Assembly (NCBI GenBank): GCA_017577345.1
Contig: PITX01000017.1
Span: forward strand, 1-11,911
Source: Clostridiales bacterium
GTDB taxonomy: Bacteria > Bacillota > Clostridia > Oscillospirales > Oscillospiraceae
Length of the DNA: 11,911 nt
Direction of reading: 5' to 3'
In this document: positions 1-5,915 of the stretch, one piece after another
Position numbering within the stretch: the first letter of the stretch is position 1
How the letters are laid out: each line of letters starts with the position of its first letter
Program-made: the position numbers and the translations under genes
The notes under the pieces: generated by a model
Told to the model about the DNA's origin: nothing
Databases searched by the model: none
Seen by the model: the letters and a program-made list of their open reading frames with translations, nothing else

Positions 1-411
1 GATGAGGCTGATGGCAAGCAAGATATTCGTATCCGTAACCGCAAAGGAAATGCCGGTCGCCAATGCGTCAATACTGGTAGCGACGGCAAGCACCAGCATG
101 GTCTTGACGGAAAAGGAGCTGTCGAGCGTTTCTTCTTCCTTGGAGCACGCCTCGCGGATCATGTTCGCGCCGATGACCGCCAGTAGCAAAAAAGCGATCC
201 AATGGTCGTATGCCTTGATATAATCGGCAAAGGAGCTGGCAAGCAGAAAGCCGAGCAGCGGCATCAGTGCCTGAAAGCCTCCGAAGTATGTACCGCAAAT
301 CAGCCCGTGGCGCAGACGGACATTGCGCACAGACAGTCCCTTGCTGATGGAGACCGCAAAGGCATCCATGGAAAGGGCGATCGCGGTAACGATCAGGTCA
401 AATAAACTCAT
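1..411 (-). CDS. mntP: Manganese efflux pump MntP (partial, C-terminal end outside the window)
   Basis: The first 137 residues of an integral membrane protein of the MntP (DUF204/YebN) family, which exports Mn2+ across the cytoplasmic membrane. Both family hallmarks are visible: LSMDAFAVSISKG near the N-terminus with Asp16, and the second-repeat copy TSIDALATGISF with Asp115. Hydrophobic segments lie between them and around residues 38-60 and 71-83. The ATG at 409-411 is preceded by a GGAGGA ribosome site (about 417-422), so the start is secure. The stop codon lies beyond base 1. The gene follows a tRNA-Leu on the same strand, with a terminator between them and no room for a promoter of its own. 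The manganese (yybP-ykoY) riboswitch often found before this family is absent. Identification is from the conserved motifs and is confident. Confidence 0.93.
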   Translation of the reverse strand, partial: MSLFDLIVTAIALSMDAFAVSISKGLSVRNVRLRHGLICGTYFGGFQALMPLLGFLLASSFADYIKAYDHWIAFLLLAVIGANMIREACSKEEETLDSSFSVKTMLVLAVATSIDALATGISFAVTDTNILLAISLI

Positions 412-430
412 AACATTCCTCCGGGTAGTG

Positions 431-457
431 AAAAAGGCACCCTTTCGGATGCCTTTT
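431..457 (-). terminator. Intrinsic terminator between tRNA-Leu and mntP
   Basis: Read on the minus strand, a 7-bp stem GGCATCC/GGGTGCC (one G-U pair) closes on a GAAA tetraloop. It is flanked by four A's and followed by five T's, so the stem can lengthen by A-U pairs. It starts 1 nt after the encoded CCA of the tRNA and ends about 9 nt before the mntP ribosome site. Confidence 0.85.
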
Positions 458-458
458 C

Positions 459-543
459 TGGTGCGAGTGATGCGACTTGAACGCACACGACGGTTGTCAC
501 ACGCCCCTCAAACGTGCCTGTCTACCTATTCCAGCACACTCGC
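459..543 (-). tRNA. tRNA-Leu (anticodon GAG), CCA encoded
   Basis: An 85-nt class II tRNA. The acceptor stem is GCGAGTG/CACTCGC, followed by A73 and an encoded CCA (459-461). The D stem is CTG/CAG with GGTAGA in the loop. The anticodon stem CACGT/GCGTG holds the loop TTGAGGG, whose GAG at 507-509 reads CUC/CUU leucine codons. A long variable arm (GAC-AACC-GTC) and a T arm GTGCG-TTCAAGT-CGCAT follow. All stems pair. It is transcribed from a near-consensus promoter just upstream and ends in its own terminator. Confidence 0.97.
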
Positions 544-562
544 ATATCCAATTTGCTTTGCT

Positions 563-591
563 ATTGTATAGCGAATTGCGGGTTTTGTCAA
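563..591 (-). promoter_or_regulatory. Sigma-A-type promoter of tRNA-Leu
   Basis: On the minus strand TTGACA (586-591), a 17-nt spacer and TACAAT (563-568). The -10 box ends 19 nt before the mature 5' end of the tRNA. The match is near consensus, as expected for a stable-RNA gene. Given the gene order it may also drive mntP by read-through. Confidence 0.88.
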
Positions 592-607
592 GCCCCTTTT
601 TCACTAC

Positions 608-636
608 TTGCGTATTTTTTCCTTCTCTGCTACAAT
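608..636 (+). promoter_or_regulatory. Promoter of rsmE
   Basis: TTGCGT (608-613), a 17-nt spacer and TACAAT (631-636), ending 22 nt before the rsmE start codon. It is divergent from the tRNA-Leu promoter; the two -35 boxes are only about 16 nt apart. Confidence 0.75.
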
Positions 637-658
637 ACAAATGACAGGAGGAATGGCT

Positions 659-1390
659 ATGCCCAGATTTTTTGTACCAAAGGATCAAATCGGCGGCAGC
701 TTTATGGTGCTGACCGGAGAAAATGCCGCACATGCTAAGGTACTGCGTCTGAAAAACGGCGATGAAGTTACCGTATGCGATGCCGAGGGCATCGACTACC
801 GCTGTACGGTATCCGATGTGGCAAACGGGCAGATCAGTCTGATCGTGCACGCAAGCTCCCCTGCCGAAAGTGAGGCAGCGGTTTCCTGTGCCATCTATAT
901 GGCATTTGCAAAGTCAGACAAGTTTGAGTATGTCATTCAGAAAGCCACCGAGCTCGGCGCAGATGAGCTGGTCTGTTTTCCCTCTGCACGGTGTGTTTCC
1001 CGCCCGGATGCAAAATCGCTGAAAAACAAGCTCGAGCGCTGGCAGAAAATTGCCGCCTCCGCCGCAGAGCAGTCACGCCGCGGCAGAATACCGCAGGTCA
1101 TCGCTCTTTCTTCCTATGCAGAGGCGCTGCACCGTGCCGCACAGGCAGACCTTGCGGTATGCTTTTATGAAAATGAGGAAAGCCTCACCTTTCGTGCGGC
1201 AATGGAGGAAAAACCCTTCAAAACCGCCGCGATCCTGACCGGTCCGGAGGGCGGTTTTGAGGGAGCCGAGATCCGTCAGGCAGCCGAGGCCGGATTAAGG
1301 ATCTGCACGCTCGGCAAGCGCATTCTGCGCTGTGAGACTGCACCGCTGTGCGCCCTTTCCGCGCTGATGTACGCCGCAGGCGAATTCTGA
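659..1390 (+). CDS. rsmE: 16S rRNA (uracil(1498)-N3)-methyltransferase RsmE
   Basis: A 243-residue protein of normal length for RsmE, a SPOUT-fold, SAM-dependent enzyme that methylates N3 of U1498 in 16S rRNA of the 30S subunit. The N-terminus (MPRFFVPKDQ, then ENAAHAKVLRLKNGDEV around 21-37) is the PUA-like RNA-binding part. The C-terminal knot region carries LTGPEGGF (193-200) and LGKRILRCETA (218-228), which form the SAM-binding trefoil knot. The ATG at 659 is chosen over one at 653 because the AGGAGG site (646-651) is 7 nt before the former and 1 nt before the latter. prmA, which often precedes rsmE, is not present here; the gene has its own promoter. No clear terminator follows, and a new promoter appears 45 nt downstream. 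Confidence 0.95.
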   Translation: MPRFFVPKDQIGGSFMVLTGENAAHAKVLRLKNGDEVTVCDAEGIDYRCTVSDVANGQISLIVHASSPAESEAAVSCAIYMAFAKSDKFEYVIQKATELGADELVCFPSARCVSRPDAKSLKNKLERWQKIAASAAEQSRRGRIPQVIALSSYAEALHRAAQADLAVCFYENEESLTFRAAMEEKPFKTAAILTGPEGGFEGAEIRQAAEAGLRICTLGKRILRCETAPLCALSALMYAAGEF

Positions 1391-1434
1391 ATACCATTTT
1401 ATTCGTCTTTTTCCGCAGATTTCCTTCCTGCCCC

Positions 1435-1463
1435 TTGACGAAACAGCAAAAATGAGGGATAAT
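1435..1463 (+). promoter_or_regulatory. Promoter of the pssA-lipid kinase operon
   Basis: TTGACG (1435-1440), a 17-nt spacer and GATAAT (1458-1463), about 50 nt before the pssA start. Five of six bases match consensus in each box. Confidence 0.8.
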
Positions 1464-1512
1464 ACTATAGTTAGAGAGAGTTGCGGCTTCGTCCGTTCCA
1501 TTGGAGAAGATA

Positions 1513-2184
1513 ATGATTGGATTTTATGATTATACGGTCATCCTGACCTACCTGAGCCCGCTGTCCGCTGTCGGCGGAATGGCGCTTGCCATGGCAGGGC
1601 ATCCCATTTGGGCGACCATGTGTCTGCTGTTCTGCGGTCTTTGTGACATGTTTGACGGCAAGGTCGCCCGCACTAAGAAAAACCGTACGGCTGAAGAAAA
1701 GGCATTCGGCATCCAGATCGACTCGCTGAGTGACATGATTGCGTTCGGCGTTCTGCCGGCTGTCATTGTGCTGACGCTCTGCCGCGGCTGTTGGTATGCC
1801 TATGCGATCGCGCCGCTGTATGTGCTGGCAGGACTCATTCGCCTTGCCTATTTCAATGTTACAGAGGAAATGCGGCAGAAGGAAACGGAGGAAGCCCGCA
1901 AGAGCTATTCCGGTGTCCCCATCACCTCCGCTGCTCTGGTATTCCCGATCTTCTACTGCGGCACGGCTGTTTACTGCGTCTGCACCGCAGGCGAAATTCT
2001 CCCGTTTAAGGAGATGTTCATCGGCTCACCGTTCGGCATTGCTCTTTGTGCGTTGACGGCGCTGACCGGTCTGTGCTTTGTTCTTCCGTTCCATATCCGC
2101 AAGCCGCGTGCAAAAGAGCTTTGGCTCTTCCTTGCCGTCGGTATTCTGATTGCTGCCGTGCTTCTGCTGGCACTGTTCCTGTGA
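1513..2184 (+). CDS. pssA: CDP-alcohol phosphatidyltransferase, phosphatidylserine synthase-like
   Basis: A 223-residue polytopic membrane enzyme of the CDP-alcohol phosphatidyltransferase family, which transfers a phosphatidyl group from CDP-diacylglycerol to an alcohol, probably serine. The active-site motif is clear: D45-x2-D48-G49-x2-A52-R53, then G66-x3-D70-x3-D74, all in the first cytoplasmic face. The gap between A-R and G is 12 residues rather than the textbook 8; this looks like a Clostridia-type variant and all catalytic Asp residues are kept. Several hydrophobic segments follow. The ATG at 1513 is preferred because GGAG (1503-1506) lies 6 nt upstream; an in-frame TTG at 1501 overlaps that site. 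The stop is 4 nt before the lipid kinase start, so the two are translationally linked. Phosphatidylglycerophosphate or inositol-phosphate activity cannot be excluded from sequence alone. Confidence 0.87.
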   Translation: MIGFYDYTVILTYLSPLSAVGGMALAMAGHPIWATMCLLFCGLCDMFDGKVARTKKNRTAEEKAFGIQIDSLSDMIAFGVLPAVIVLTLCRGCWYAYAIAPLYVLAGLIRLAYFNVTEEMRQKETEEARKSYSGVPITSAALVFPIFYCGTAVYCVCTAGEILPFKEMFIGSPFGIALCALTALTGLCFVLPFHIRKPRAKELWLFLAVGILIAAVLLLALFL

Positions 2185-2188
2185 TACT

Positions 2189-3076
2189 ATGAAAAGGCTC
2201 CTGTTAATTGTAAACCCCTGCTCCGGCAAGAAAAAAGCCAACCGTGTGCTGACGGATATTATCGGTATTTTCAATCGAGGAGGCTTCGATGTCAATGCTT
2301 ATATGACTGCTGCACGCGGTGATGCGACCGAGGTCGCATCCGCCCGGGCTGAGGAATATGATGTTGTTGTCTGCATCGGCGGTGACGGCACCTTCAACGA
2401 GGTGATCTCCGGTCTGTATTCCGCCCGAAGCAGTACGCCCGTCGGCTATATCCCTGCAGGCAGTACCAACGACTTTGCCAACAGTCTGAAGCTGTCGAAG
2501 GATCTTCTGCGGGCAGCGCAGGACATCGTGGACGGCACACCCCGTCCCTTGGACATCGGTCGTTTTAACGAGCGGTATTTTTCCTACATTGCTTCCTTCG
2601 GTGCCTTTACCAGAGCGTCCTATGCGACCTCGCAGAGTCTGAAAAACACATTGGGGCATTTTGCCTATCTCCTCAGCGGTGTCAAGGAAGTCGCCGCCAT
2701 CCGCAGCAAGCATATGCGCGTGACGCTCGATGACGGCACGGTATATGAGGATGACTATATTTTCGGCGGCATCAGCAATTCCACCTCTGTTGCCGGCGTT
2801 CTGACGCTGAAAGAGGACATGGTGGATATGAGCGACGGGCTGTTTGAGGTCCTGCTCATTCGCAAACCGCACAATCCATTGGAGTTGAGCAGCTGCGTAC
2901 ACGCACTGCTGTCTCAGAAATACGATACGCCGATGCTGACGCTCGCCACAGCAAGCCGCTTGGAAATCGAAGCCCCTGCGGACATGGACTGGACGCTGGA
3001 CGGCGAAAAATCGGACGGCACGGCGCACTATGTCGTTGAAAATCTGCACAACGCCGTCAATGTCATAACAAAATGA
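2189..3076 (+). CDS. Diacylglycerol/lipid kinase family protein (DgkB/YegS type)
   Basis: A 295-residue soluble kinase with a DAGK catalytic domain, likely phosphorylating diacylglycerol or a related lipid at the membrane to return it to phosphatidate. Visible motifs are NPCSGKKKANR (9-19) near the N-terminus, the nucleotide-binding GGDGTFNEV (64-72), PAGSTNDFA (89-97) and the C-terminal LDGE (270-273), whose Glu is conserved as catalytic/metal-linked in DgkB and YegS. The length is typical. The start at 2189 follows the pssA stop by 4 nt and has no clear ribosome site, so translation is probably coupled to pssA. The pairing makes sense: one enzyme consumes CDP-diacylglycerol, the other recycles diacylglycerol. 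The exact lipid substrate cannot be read from the sequence. Confidence 0.92.
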   Translation: MKRLLLIVNPCSGKKKANRVLTDIIGIFNRGGFDVNAYMTAARGDATEVASARAEEYDVVVCIGGDGTFNEVISGLYSARSSTPVGYIPAGSTNDFANSLKLSKDLLRAAQDIVDGTPRPLDIGRFNERYFSYIASFGAFTRASYATSQSLKNTLGHFAYLLSGVKEVAAIRSKHMRVTLDDGTVYEDDYIFGGISNSTSVAGVLTLKEDMVDMSDGLFEVLLIRKPHNPLELSSCVHALLSQKYDTPMLTLATASRLEIEAPADMDWTLDGEKSDGTAHYVVENLHNAVNVITK

Positions 3077-3082
3077 TCAGAT

Positions 3083-3104
3083 CAGGGCTGCCGATGCAGC
3101 CCTT
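3083..3104 (+). repeat. Terminator-like hairpin, first copy of a 22-bp duplicated sequence
   Basis: GGGCTGC-CGAT-GCAGCCC hairpin, 6 nt after the lipid-kinase stop. The same 22 bases recur at 3358-3379. This copy is followed by only two T's before a second hairpin, so on its own it is a weak terminator. It may be the original terminator of the pssA operon, interrupted after its stem. Confidence 0.75.
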
Positions 3105-3136
3105 CAGCGTGTCGAAAAACCCTTTTCGACACGCTG
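3105..3136. repeat. Perfect 14-bp stem hairpin
   Basis: CAGCGTGTCGAAAA pairs perfectly with its inverted copy across an ACCC loop. The A4/T4 at the loop side and the lack of a trailing T-run make it atypical as a terminator, though with the preceding hairpin it probably helps stop transcription of the lipid operon. It directly abuts the left end of the repeat element. Confidence 0.7.
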
Positions 3137-3164
3137 ACAGGCTGTCAAAAAGTTCGGAAGACAA

Positions 3165-3212
3165 GCAACTCTCACTCGTCGGCGTACATAGGTACGGTAG
3201 AGTGAGAGTTGC
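3165..3212. repeat. Nested palindrome (13-bp stem with an inner stem)
   Basis: GCAACTCTCACTC (3165-3177) is perfectly inverted at 3200-3212. Inside the 22-nt loop a second stem CGTAC/GTACG (3183-3187 and 3192-3196) closes on ATAG. It could form a cruciform in DNA or a long hairpin in RNA of either strand. Confidence 0.75.
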
Positions 3213-3263
3213 GAAGTAAGTCAAAACACTTAATTATCTTTACATTATTCAAAACCTGAAAGG

Positions 3264-3310
3264 ACAGATTGCCACGGTTTGCTTCGCAAACCTCGCAATG
3301 ACAAATCTGT
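3264..3310. repeat. Interspersed palindromic repeat of the ATTGCGAGG...GGCAAT type
   Basis: On the minus strand ATTGCGAGGTTTGC, a GAA loop, then GCAAACC and GTGGCAAT; outer ACAGATT/AATCTGT arms extend the stem. I recognise the ATTGCGAGG ... GAAGC ... GGCAATCT pattern as like a short palindromic repeat found scattered in intergenic DNA of many bacteria. The assignment is from memory of the motif, not from a search. Confidence 0.6.
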
Positions 3311-3357
3311 TCATGCTTATCTTCATTTTGACGGTTACGGACTTTTTTGACAGTCTG

Positions 3358-3383
3358 CAGGGCTGCCGATGCAGCCCTTTTTT
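3358..3383 (+). terminator. Terminator/attenuator hairpin abutting the PPC gene ribosome site (second copy)
   Basis: GGGCTGC (3360-3366), loop CGAT, GCAGCCC (3371-3377), then six T's (3378-3383): a textbook intrinsic terminator. Only one base separates the T-run from the GGAGGT ribosome site of the next gene, so it lies inside that gene's leader rather than behind a finished operon. Confidence 0.8.
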
Positions 3384-3395
3384 CGGAGGTATTGC

Positions 3396-3794
3396 ATGAA
3401 AACAGTATGTGCCCGTCTGCACCGCGGTGATGATCTCCTGCTGTGCATCCGTGCGCTTGCGCAGGAGCACCATATTGCCGCAGGTGTCGTTCTGTCCGCT
3501 GTCGGTTGTATCAGTGAGGGCTGTGTGCGCGATGCAAGCGGTGTCCGTCTGCGCAAAATCATTGAGCCGTGCGAGATCGTCTCCCTGAACGGCACGGTCA
3601 GTGAGGCACGGTGCCATCTGCATATCGCCCTGTCAAAGGAAGACCTTTCGACTGTCGGCGGTCATCTTGTTGAAGGCTGCATCATCAACACCACCTGTGA
3701 GCTGGTCATCGGCATATTGGACGGCTGGCAGATCGGCGTGGAGGAGGATGCGGAAACGGGCTATGATGAACTGATTTTTGAGGCGGCGGAATGA
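3396..3794 (+). CDS. PPC domain (DUF296) protein
   Basis: A 132-residue single-domain protein of the PPC/DUF296 family, known as the AT-hook-associated domain of plant proteins and as small trimeric stand-alone proteins in bacteria. Bacterial members are often labelled DNA-binding, but their biochemical role is not settled. Seen here: GDDLLLCIRALAQEHHI (11-27), AAGVVLSAVGCI (28-39), the metal-site-like HLHIALS (74-80) and GGHLVEG (88-94). These are the family's conserved blocks and the length fits a complete domain with no AT-hook. The ATG at 3396 follows GGAGGT (3385-3390) by 5 nt. Its last four bases overlap the start of the Nudix gene, so the two are one operon. A terminator sits immediately before the ribosome site, and no clear promoter is seen between it and the gene. 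Confidence 0.88.
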   Translation: MKTVCARLHRGDDLLLCIRALAQEHHIAAGVVLSAVGCISEGCVRDASGVRLRKIIEPCEIVSLNGTVSEARCHLHIALSKEDLSTVGGHLVEGCIINTTCELVIGILDGWQIGVEEDAETGYDELIFEAAE

Positions 3795-4249
3795 AGAATA
3801 CGACGCTTTGTTATATTGAAAAAGACGGCTGCTACCTGCTGCTGCACCGTATCAAAAAAGAGAACGATCTGAACCGTAACAAATGGATCGGCATCGGCGG
3901 CAAGTTTGAGGAAAATGAGAGCCCGGAGGACTGTCTGAAGCGTGAGGTAACGGAGGAAACCGGGCTGACGCTGACCGACTGGCGGTACTGCGGCATCGTC
4001 ACCTTCCTTTCCGACCGTTGGGAGGGCGAATATATGCACCTGTTCCATGCCACGGGCTTTACAGGCACCTTGCATGAATGTGATGAGGGAAAACTGGAAT
4101 GGGTTTCCAAGGAGCGATTTGCCCGGCTTCCGCAATGGGAGGGAGATAAAATCTTCCTGCGTCTGATGGAGGAGCGTGTACCGTTTTTCTCCCTGAAGCT
4201 CCGATATGAGGGCGACCGTCTGGTGGAGACCTCGCTGAACGGAAAATAA
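3791..4249 (+). CDS. Nudix hydrolase, 8-oxo-dGTP diphosphatase-like
   Basis: A 152-residue MutT-like Nudix protein that hydrolyses a nucleoside diphosphate linked to another group, using Mg2+ or Mn2+. The Nudix box is complete at residues 37-59 (G-x5-E-x7-REV-x-EE-x-GL), with the metal-binding Glu pair at 55-56. The downstream LEWVSKERFARLPQWEGDK is common in small Firmicutes members annotated as 8-oxo-dGTP diphosphatase, so nucleotide-pool cleaning is the likeliest role. The true substrate is uncertain. Its ATGA start overlaps the end of the PPC gene, giving coupled translation. A good terminator follows. Confidence 0.9.
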   Translation: MKNTTLCYIEKDGCYLLLHRIKKENDLNRNKWIGIGGKFEENESPEDCLKREVTEETGLTLTDWRYCGIVTFLSDRWEGEYMHLFHATGFTGTLHECDEGKLEWVSKERFARLPQWEGDKIFLRLMEERVPFFSLKLRYEGDRLVETSLNGK

Positions 4250-4253
4250 AAAG

Positions 4254-4288
4254 TCCCTGCCGTATGTATTTTGCGGCAGGGATTGTTC
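4254..4288 (+). terminator. Terminator of the PPC-Nudix operon
   Basis: TCCCTGCCG (4254-4262) pairs with CGGCAGGGA (4274-4282) across an 11-nt loop and is followed by TTGTTCT. Preceding A's add possible A-U pairs. It begins 4 nt after the Nudix stop. Confidence 0.8.
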
Positions 4289-4312
4289 TATATATAGCAG
4301 AGGGGTGATGAT

Positions 4313-5827
4313 GTGGCAAAACAGAGTAGCATACTGGGCGGTGCACTGCTGCTGACCACCGTCAATCTGCTGCTGCGTCTGATCTCCATCGGCTTCAATG
4401 TTTTTCTGACCGACCGCATCGGTGCGGCAGGTCTGGGGCTGCTGCAGCTCATTTCCACTGTCGGCGTTTTTGCCATGCTTGCAGGGACGGGCGGCATCCG
4501 CGTTGCATCTATGTGCCTTGCCGCCGAGGAATTCGGGCATCGGCGACCCGGCGGTGTCCGACTGGCGATGGCGGCGTGCCTGCGCTGGGGACTTGCTGTC
4601 AGCGGTGCGGCAGGGGCAATTCTGTTTTTTCTCTCTGCGCCGATTGCCGAAATTCTGCTCCGCGATACCAGAGCCGCACTTTCGCTGCGCGTCATGGGTC
4701 TGTTTTTGCCATTTTCCTGCCTGTGCGGCATCATGACCGGCTATTTCACCGCCTGCTCGCGCATCCGTCAGATGGTCGGTATTGAGATCGCAGAGCGGCT
4801 GCTCTCTGTCCTTCTGACGACACTTCTGCTTCTGTTCTGGGCATCGGGTGATCTTGCACGCTCCTGTTGTGCGATCATTCTCGGCAGCAGTCTCGGCAGT
4901 GCGTTTGATTTTTTCCTGCTGTTTCTGATTTATCGCAGGCAGACCCGTTCCGTTCCGATCTCCGGGAAGCGGTCTGATATGCGCAAACGGCTGGTGAAGC
5001 TGTGCGTTCCGCTGGCAATGAACGACATCCTGCGTGCAGGACTGAATACTGCAGAGCAGCTTCTGATTCCCTTCGGGCTTGCCCGCTACGGCGGCGGTAC
5101 GGAGCAAGCAATGGCAGACTACGGCACGATCCACGCCATGGTTTTCCCCGTGCTGATGTTTCCCGCGGCAGTACTCTACTCCGTCTCCGATCTGCTCGTT
5201 CCGGAGCTATCGCGCAGCCGTGCCATGGGGTGCAGTCTGCGGATCATTGATCTGACCGATAAATGCCTGCGTATGACCGCACTGTTCGCCTCCGCAATCG
5301 CCGGCTTTTTCTTTCTCAACGCGGACGCTTTAGGTCAGGCGATTTACGCAAGCACAGATGCGGGATACTATCTGCGATGCTTTTCACCTGCGGTGCTGAT
5401 GCTCTACCTTGACGCGATCACGGACGGGATGCTCAAGGGGCTTGCCGAGCAGGTCAGCTGTGTGCGCTACAACACCATCACCTCCCTGCTCGATGTGATC
5501 CTGCTGTTTCTGCTTCTGCCGCGCTGGGGCATTGTCGGATATCTGTTCAGCTTCGCCGTAACACACGCGATCAATCTGTTTCTCAGCCTGCGCAGGCTGC
5601 TTCTGACCAGTACGCATCAGCCGCGCATTTCGGACTTTCTTCGTCCTCTTCTGTGTCTGGTATCTGCCGTTCTGCCCTCTTTGCTTCTTTCGCATCCCAT
5701 TGCGCGCAGTGCCGTTTTTTTCCTGCTGCTGACCGGCCTTTATCTGCTCACGGATGCTTTCTCATCCCGTGACCGCCGCTGGCTTCACAGGATCGTCAGC
5801 GTTGACAGGCAAAGGAAATCCGATTGA
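4313..5827 (+). CDS. Polysaccharide/lipid-linked oligosaccharide flippase family protein (MATE/MurJ/SpoVB-like)
   Basis: A 504-residue polytopic membrane protein, with roughly 12-14 hydrophobic segments spread evenly, of the MOP superfamily. The N-terminal stretch GGALLLTTVNLLLRLISIGF followed by TDRIGAAGLGLLQL is typical of the SpoVB/MurJ/polysaccharide-biosynthesis branch, whose members flip lipid-linked cell-wall precursors or spore-cortex components outward. The length fits. It uses GTG at 4313; the nearby ATGs at 4308 and 4311 are out of frame. AGGGG (4301-4305) gives an acceptable ribosome site. It stands alone behind the Nudix terminator, and an AT-rich TATATATA stretch (4289-4296) might serve as a -10 region. 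A role in sporulation cannot be concluded from this window, since no sporulation neighbours are seen; general peptidoglycan or exopolysaccharide export is equally possible. Confidence 0.83.
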   Translation: MAKQSSILGGALLLTTVNLLLRLISIGFNVFLTDRIGAAGLGLLQLISTVGVFAMLAGTGGIRVASMCLAAEEFGHRRPGGVRLAMAACLRWGLAVSGAAGAILFFLSAPIAEILLRDTRAALSLRVMGLFLPFSCLCGIMTGYFTACSRIRQMVGIEIAERLLSVLLTTLLLLFWASGDLARSCCAIILGSSLGSAFDFFLLFLIYRRQTRSVPISGKRSDMRKRLVKLCVPLAMNDILRAGLNTAEQLLIPFGLARYGGGTEQAMADYGTIHAMVFPVLMFPAAVLYSVSDLLVPELSRSRAMGCSLRIIDLTDKCLRMTALFASAIAGFFFLNADALGQAIYASTDAGYYLRCFSPAVLMLYLDAITDGMLKGLAEQVSCVRYNTITSLLDVILLFLLLPRWGIVGYLFSFAVTHAINLFLSLRRLLLTSTHQPRISDFLRPLLCLVSAVLPSLLLSHPIARSAVFFLLLTGLYLLTDAFSSRDRRWLHRIVSVDRQRKSD

Positions 5828-5853
5828 AATACGAGAAGAAGGAAGGGATACAC

Positions 5854-5913
5854 AAGGAGACTGTTTTACCTGCGTGTTCATCACACAGGCAAAACAGTCT
5901 CCTTCTGTTCTTA
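5854..5913 (+). terminator. Terminator between convergent flippase and Crp-family genes
   Basis: AAGGAGACTGTTTT-A-CCTG (5854-5872) pairs with CAGG-C-AAAACAGTCTCCTT (5886-5904): an 18-bp stem with one mismatch and a 13-nt loop, followed by CTGTTCTTATCTT. The T-rich tail favours the plus strand. On the minus strand the hairpin follows the Crp-family stop but its tail is poor in T, so it is at best a weak bidirectional terminator. Confidence 0.8.
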
Positions 5914-5915
5914 TC

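Larger units (their letters stand above)
3138..3357. repeat. MITE-like non-coding element with terminal inverted repeats
   Basis: The left end (3138-3156) reads CAGGCTGTCAAAAAGTTCG. The right end (3338-3357), on the opposite strand, reads CAGACTGTCAAAAAAGTCCG: the same sequence apart from two substitutions and one A. The 220-bp interior holds no credible gene and two nested palindromes, at 3165-3212 and 3264-3310. It is more AT-rich in its middle than the flanking genes. There is no transposase, so if mobile it would depend on one elsewhere. Within it TTGCGA (3209-3214), a 17-nt spacer and AATTAT (3232-3237) could form a weak promoter toward the PPC gene. Confidence 0.6.

Noticed and set aside
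412..600. A yybP-ykoY manganese riboswitch before mntP
   Set aside because: The space is filled by the terminator and tRNA-Leu; no room or conserved core is present.
2204..3049. A 281-codon open frame on the minus strand opposite the lipid kinase
   Set aside because: Antisense to a gene with all DAGK motifs; no motif of its own.
4308..4313. ATG start codons for the flippase at 4308 or 4311
   Set aside because: Both are out of the frame that carries the membrane protein; GTG at 4313 is in frame with a usable ribosome site.
3761..5134. A 457-codon open frame on the minus strand opposite the Nudix and flippase genes
   Set aside because: It spans two well-supported plus-strand genes and the terminator between them. 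The translation is Gln/Arg-rich with no motifs.
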